This document shows, piece after piece, positions 61,655-64,000 of a stretch of 64,000 nt of DNA. The stretch's first letter is position 1, and every line of letters starts with the position of its first letter. The stretch comes from Limnohabitans sp. MORI2 (GTDB lineage: Bacteria; Pseudomonadota; Gammaproteobacteria; Burkholderiales; Burkholderiaceae_C). Below the pieces are notes generated by a model. It did no database searches. It was not told the origin of the DNA and saw only the letters and a program-made list of their open reading frames with translations. A program made the position numbers and the translations under genes. The DNA is taken from NCBI RefSeq assembly GCF_027925025.1, contig NZ_AP027058.1:558001-622000 (forward strand). Direction: 5' to 3'.

Positions 61655-63097
61655 ATGAGCACTGACCCACAAGAACCTAAAAAAGTCATCCCTATTCAAG
61701 CTGCGCCTGCTGACGACAGCGAAGAAATGGTGTCGTTGTATGCGGCGGCTAAAAAAATCTACCCACGTTCGGTCGAAGGCATTTTTGCTTATTGGCGTTG
61801 GGTCATGGTGGCCATCACGCAAATTGTGTTCTACGGTTTGCCATGGGTGGAGTGGGGCACGCGTCAAGCCGTGTTGTTTGACTTAGAGGCCCGTCGTTTT
61901 TACATCTTCGGTTTGGTTCTCTACCCACAAGACTTCATTTATTTGACAGGCTTGTTGGTCATCTCAGCCTTGGCGCTGTTCTTGTTCACAGCTGTGGCGG
62001 GGCGTTTGTGGTGTGGCTATGCCTGCCCGCAAACGGTGTACAGCGAAATCTTTTTGTGGATCGAGCGCAAGATCGAGGGTGATCGCTCTGCGCGTATGCG
62101 TTTGGACGACGCTGATTTTTCTTTGAAGAAGCTCAGCAAGAAAACCTACAAACACACCGCATGGATTGTGTTGTCGCTCTGGACGGGCTTCACCTTTGTC
62201 GGCTACTTCACCCCGATTCAAGAACTGTTGGTTGCCGCCAAAGATTGGAACTTTGGCCCTTGGCAATTTTTCTGGGTGTTCTTCTATGCGTTTGCCACGT
62301 ATGGCAATGCAGGTTTCATGCGTGAGCAAGTGTGTAAATACATGTGTCCTTATGCACGCTTCCAAAGCGCCATGTTTGACCATGACACGCTCATCGTCAC
62401 CTATGACGCCGAACGCGGTGAGCCTCGTGGCCCACGCTCTAAGAAGACCGACCTTGCTGCCGCCAACTTGGGCGCTTGCGTGGATTGCACTTTGTGTGTG
62501 CAGGTGTGTCCAACGGGTATCGATATTCGCGACGGTTTGCAATACGAATGCATTGGCTGTGGCGCCTGTGCCGACGTGTGCGACACTGTGATGGAAAAAG
62601 TGGGCTATGCCAAAGGCTTGGTGCGCTACACCACGCAAAACGCCATGGCCAACAAATGGACAACCCAACAAACGGTGATGCGTGTGTTGCGCCCTCGTGT
62701 GTTGATCTACACATCAATTTTGATGGCGATCATCATGGCTGTGGGTGTTTCGCTGGCCATGCGCACACCGTTCAAGGTCGATGTGGTGAGGGATCGCGCC
62801 ACACTGGCTCGCATCACAGAAAACGGTGGCATCGAAAACATTTACCGCCTCCAAGTGATGAATGCGTCTGAGAAAGACAAAACTTTCCAGCTCTCCGTCA
62901 ATGGCATGAAGGACATCCGCATCGAAACCGAAACAGATGTGAAGGTTGCTTCCGCGCAATCGCATTGGGTGGTTTTGCGCGTGACCATTCCTTACGGTTC
63001 TGCTGAGCCTGGTTCACACAAGATCGTGTTCGACATCAAAGACGCCTTGGGTCACGATGTGATTCATGAAAAGTCGGTCTTTTTGGTGCCGCGTTAA
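61655..63097 (+). CDS. ccoG: Cytochrome c oxidase accessory protein CcoG (FixG/RdxA)
   Basis: A 480-residue membrane iron-sulfur protein. Five or so helices in the first 220 residues with LWCGYACPQTVYSEIFLWIE, then two 4Fe-4S clusters: CVDCTLCVQVCPTGIDIRDG and CIGCGACADVCDTVMEKVGY, and a C-terminal Ig-like domain. CcoG reduces copper for assembly of cbb3 oxidase. It is usually next to ccoNOP, but here follows the AhpD-like gene by 23 bases, and no oxidase subunit gene is in view. ATG 61655 (MSTDPQEPKK) is chosen; upstream frame overlaps the AhpD-like gene. Confidence 0.94.
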   Translation: MSTDPQEPKKVIPIQAAPADDSEEMVSLYAAAKKIYPRSVEGIFAYWRWVMVAITQIVFYGLPWVEWGTRQAVLFDLEARRFYIFGLVLYPQDFIYLTGLLVISALALFLFTAVAGRLWCGYACPQTVYSEIFLWIERKIEGDRSARMRLDDADFSLKKLSKKTYKHTAWIVLSLWTGFTFVGYFTPIQELLVAAKDWNFGPWQFFWVFFYAFATYGNAGFMREQVCKYMCPYARFQSAMFDHDTLIVTYDAERGEPRGPRSKKTDLAAANLGACVDCTLCVQVCPTGIDIRDGLQYECIGCGACADVCDTVMEKVGYAKGLVRYTTQNAMANKWTTQQTVMRVLRPRVLIYTSILMAIIMAVGVSLAMRTPFKVDVVRDRATLARITENGGIENIYRLQVMNASEKDKTFQLSVNGMKDIRIETETDVKVASAQSHWVVLRVTIPYGSAEPGSHKIVFDIKDALGHDVIHEKSVFLVPR

Positions 63098-63143
63098 TTG
63101 ACTTCTGTTGGTGTGGGTTGAGTGCTTTAACTTTTAGGTTGTC

Positions 63144-64000
63144 ATGAATCGTCATCTCGTATTGCTGTCTATCGCGCAGGGCTTGTTCCTGACCAACAAC
63201 GTCACCTTCATCGCCATCAATGGTTTGGTGGGTTTGAGTTTGGCACCTGATACTTGGATGGCCACGTTGCCTGTGATGGGCTATGTGGTGGGCGGTGCGC
63301 TCAGCACGGGGTTGGTGGCGAAATCGCAGCAACGCTTTGGCCGCAAGGGTTCATTTCAGTTGGGGCTTTTGGTGGCCTTGCTGTCTGCTGCGTTGGGTGC
63401 GTTTGCTGTGTTTTCACAATCCTTCTGGTTGTTGGTCACAGCCACCGTGGTGGCGGGGTACTACAGCGCGAATGGTCAGTTGTACCGTTTTGCAGCGGCC
63501 GAGTTGTGCAAGCCTGACTTCCGCGAAAAGGCGGTGTCTTTGGTGATGGCTGGTGGTCTCATTGGTGCAGTCATTGGGCCGAATTTGGCCATTCAAACCA
63601 AGAGCTTATTGGGCACGCCCTTCGCAGGCGCGTATGTGGCGCTGATGGGGGTTGCTGTACTGTCTATGGCGGTGATGAGCTTGATCACCTTCCCACCAGC
63701 ACCTGTGGCGAAAACGGATGACACGGGTGGTCGCCCCTTGAGGCAGATCATGCGTCAGTCGATCTTTTTTGTGGCTGCAATGGCAGCGGCTTTGGGCTAT
63801 GGCGTGATGAACTTACTCATGGCAGCCACACCCTTGGCCATGCAGGTGTGTGGCTTGTCGTTTGAAGATACCGGCTGGGTGCTGCAGTGGCACGTGATTG
63901 GCATGTTTGCACCTGGCTTTTTCACAGGGCACTTGATCAAACGCTTTGGCGTCTTGTCTGTCATGGGTGTTGGCGTGCTGCTCAACATCGCATGCATTGC
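63144..64000 (+). CDS. Major facilitator superfamily transporter (cut by window edge)
   Basis: The first 285 codons of an MFS permease; the frame stays open to the right edge. Eight to nine hydrophobic helices are visible, starting MNRHLVLLSIAQGLFLTNNV, with the loop 2-3 motif KSQQRFGRKGSFQLGLLVAL (R-F-G-R-K) typical of MFS and GHLIKRFGVLSVMG after helix 8. Related to the drug/sugar-exporter-like group; the substrate is unknown. It lies 46 bases after ccoG in the same direction and may be co-transcribed. Confidence 0.88.
   Translation, partial: MNRHLVLLSIAQGLFLTNNVTFIAINGLVGLSLAPDTWMATLPVMGYVVGGALSTGLVAKSQQRFGRKGSFQLGLLVALLSAALGAFAVFSQSFWLLVTATVVAGYYSANGQLYRFAAAELCKPDFREKAVSLVMAGGLIGAVIGPNLAIQTKSLLGTPFAGAYVALMGVAVLSMAVMSLITFPPAPVAKTDDTGGRPLRQIMRQSIFFVAAMAAALGYGVMNLLMAATPLAMQVCGLSFEDTGWVLQWHVIGMFAPGFFTGHLIKRFGVLSVMGVGVLLNIACI

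Noticed and set aside
1..64000. tRNA, rRNA, CRISPR or riboswitch elements
   Set aside because: Scanned by eye; no cloverleaf with CCA-like context, no repeat-spacer pattern and no recognisable riboswitch core, including upstream of thiD, where the 51-base spacer is too short for a TPP riboswitch.

Overview
The window looks like a piece of chromosome from a betaproteobacterium of the order Burkholderiales, most likely Comamonadaceae (Limnohabitans/Rhodoferax-like). This is an inference from gene order and protein style: dusB-fis-purH, divergent thiD/rubA next to hemL, yqgE-ruvX-pyrR-pyrB-pyrC', and a soxCDYZAXB cluster. Coding density is very high; many neighbours overlap by ATGA or start within 20 bases of each other. 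I see no rRNA, tRNA, CRISPR array, transposase, integrase or prophage. No gene-free stretch exceeds 300 bases; the longest is 12765-13037, which holds a terminator and two dyads.

Region 1 (1-12.8 kb) is housekeeping: a TerC-type membrane protein cut by the window edge, enoyl-CoA hydratase, M61 peptidase, DsbC, a UbiH-type hydroxylase, a MOSC protein, ychF, dusB-fis, purH and a DEAD-box helicase. Region 2 (12.9-16.1 kb) is a damaged surface-adhesin locus: an OmpA-like protein, an isolated adhesin N-terminal domain, and an open frame joining one Ig-like adhesin repeat to a GT41 (SPINDLY/HMW1C-like) glycosyltransferase. Region 3 (16.1-26.1 kb) has hemL, thiD, rubredoxin, photolyase and the pyrimidine operon, whose dihydroorotase lacks metal-binding histidines. 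Region 4 (26.1-31.7 kb) is regulatory: an ArsR repressor with a lysine/alanine-rich tail, a MASE1-like histidine kinase with a FixJ-type regulator, then a convergent pair (MarR-like regulator against a 59-residue membrane protein plus OsmC-YcaO fusion). That pair is bracketed by two inverted, almost identical promoter elements carrying a TACGG-N6-CCGTA dyad.

Region 5 (31.8-47.5 kb) is a full periplasmic Sox system (SoxXA, SoxYZ, SoxB, SoxCD) with a flavocytochrome c-like sulfide dehydrogenase pair, DsrE-like protein, thioredoxin, Crp/Fnr regulator, extra cytochrome, three YeeE/YedE-type transport units and two metallo-beta-lactamase-fold proteins. Electrons from thiosulfate and sulfide would go to c-type cytochromes. 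Region 6 (47.5-53.1 kb) is sulfate uptake: two periplasmic binding proteins and CysTWA, with a serine hydrolase gene inside the operon. Region 7 (53.1-64 kb) has periplasmic sulfur and redox proteins (dienelactone hydrolase-like, rhodanese, cytochrome c), and a TolC-RND efflux pair with no adaptor gene. The pair is divergent from an ArsR repressor followed by rhodanese, OsmC, AhpD-like, ccoG and an MFS gene cut by the edge.

Read together, the right half is a large sulfur-oxidation and reactive-sulfur-handling region with at least two cysteine-containing ArsR repressors and several recurring AT-rich dyads that could be their operators. All functional assignments are from reading the translated sequence; no database search was run.
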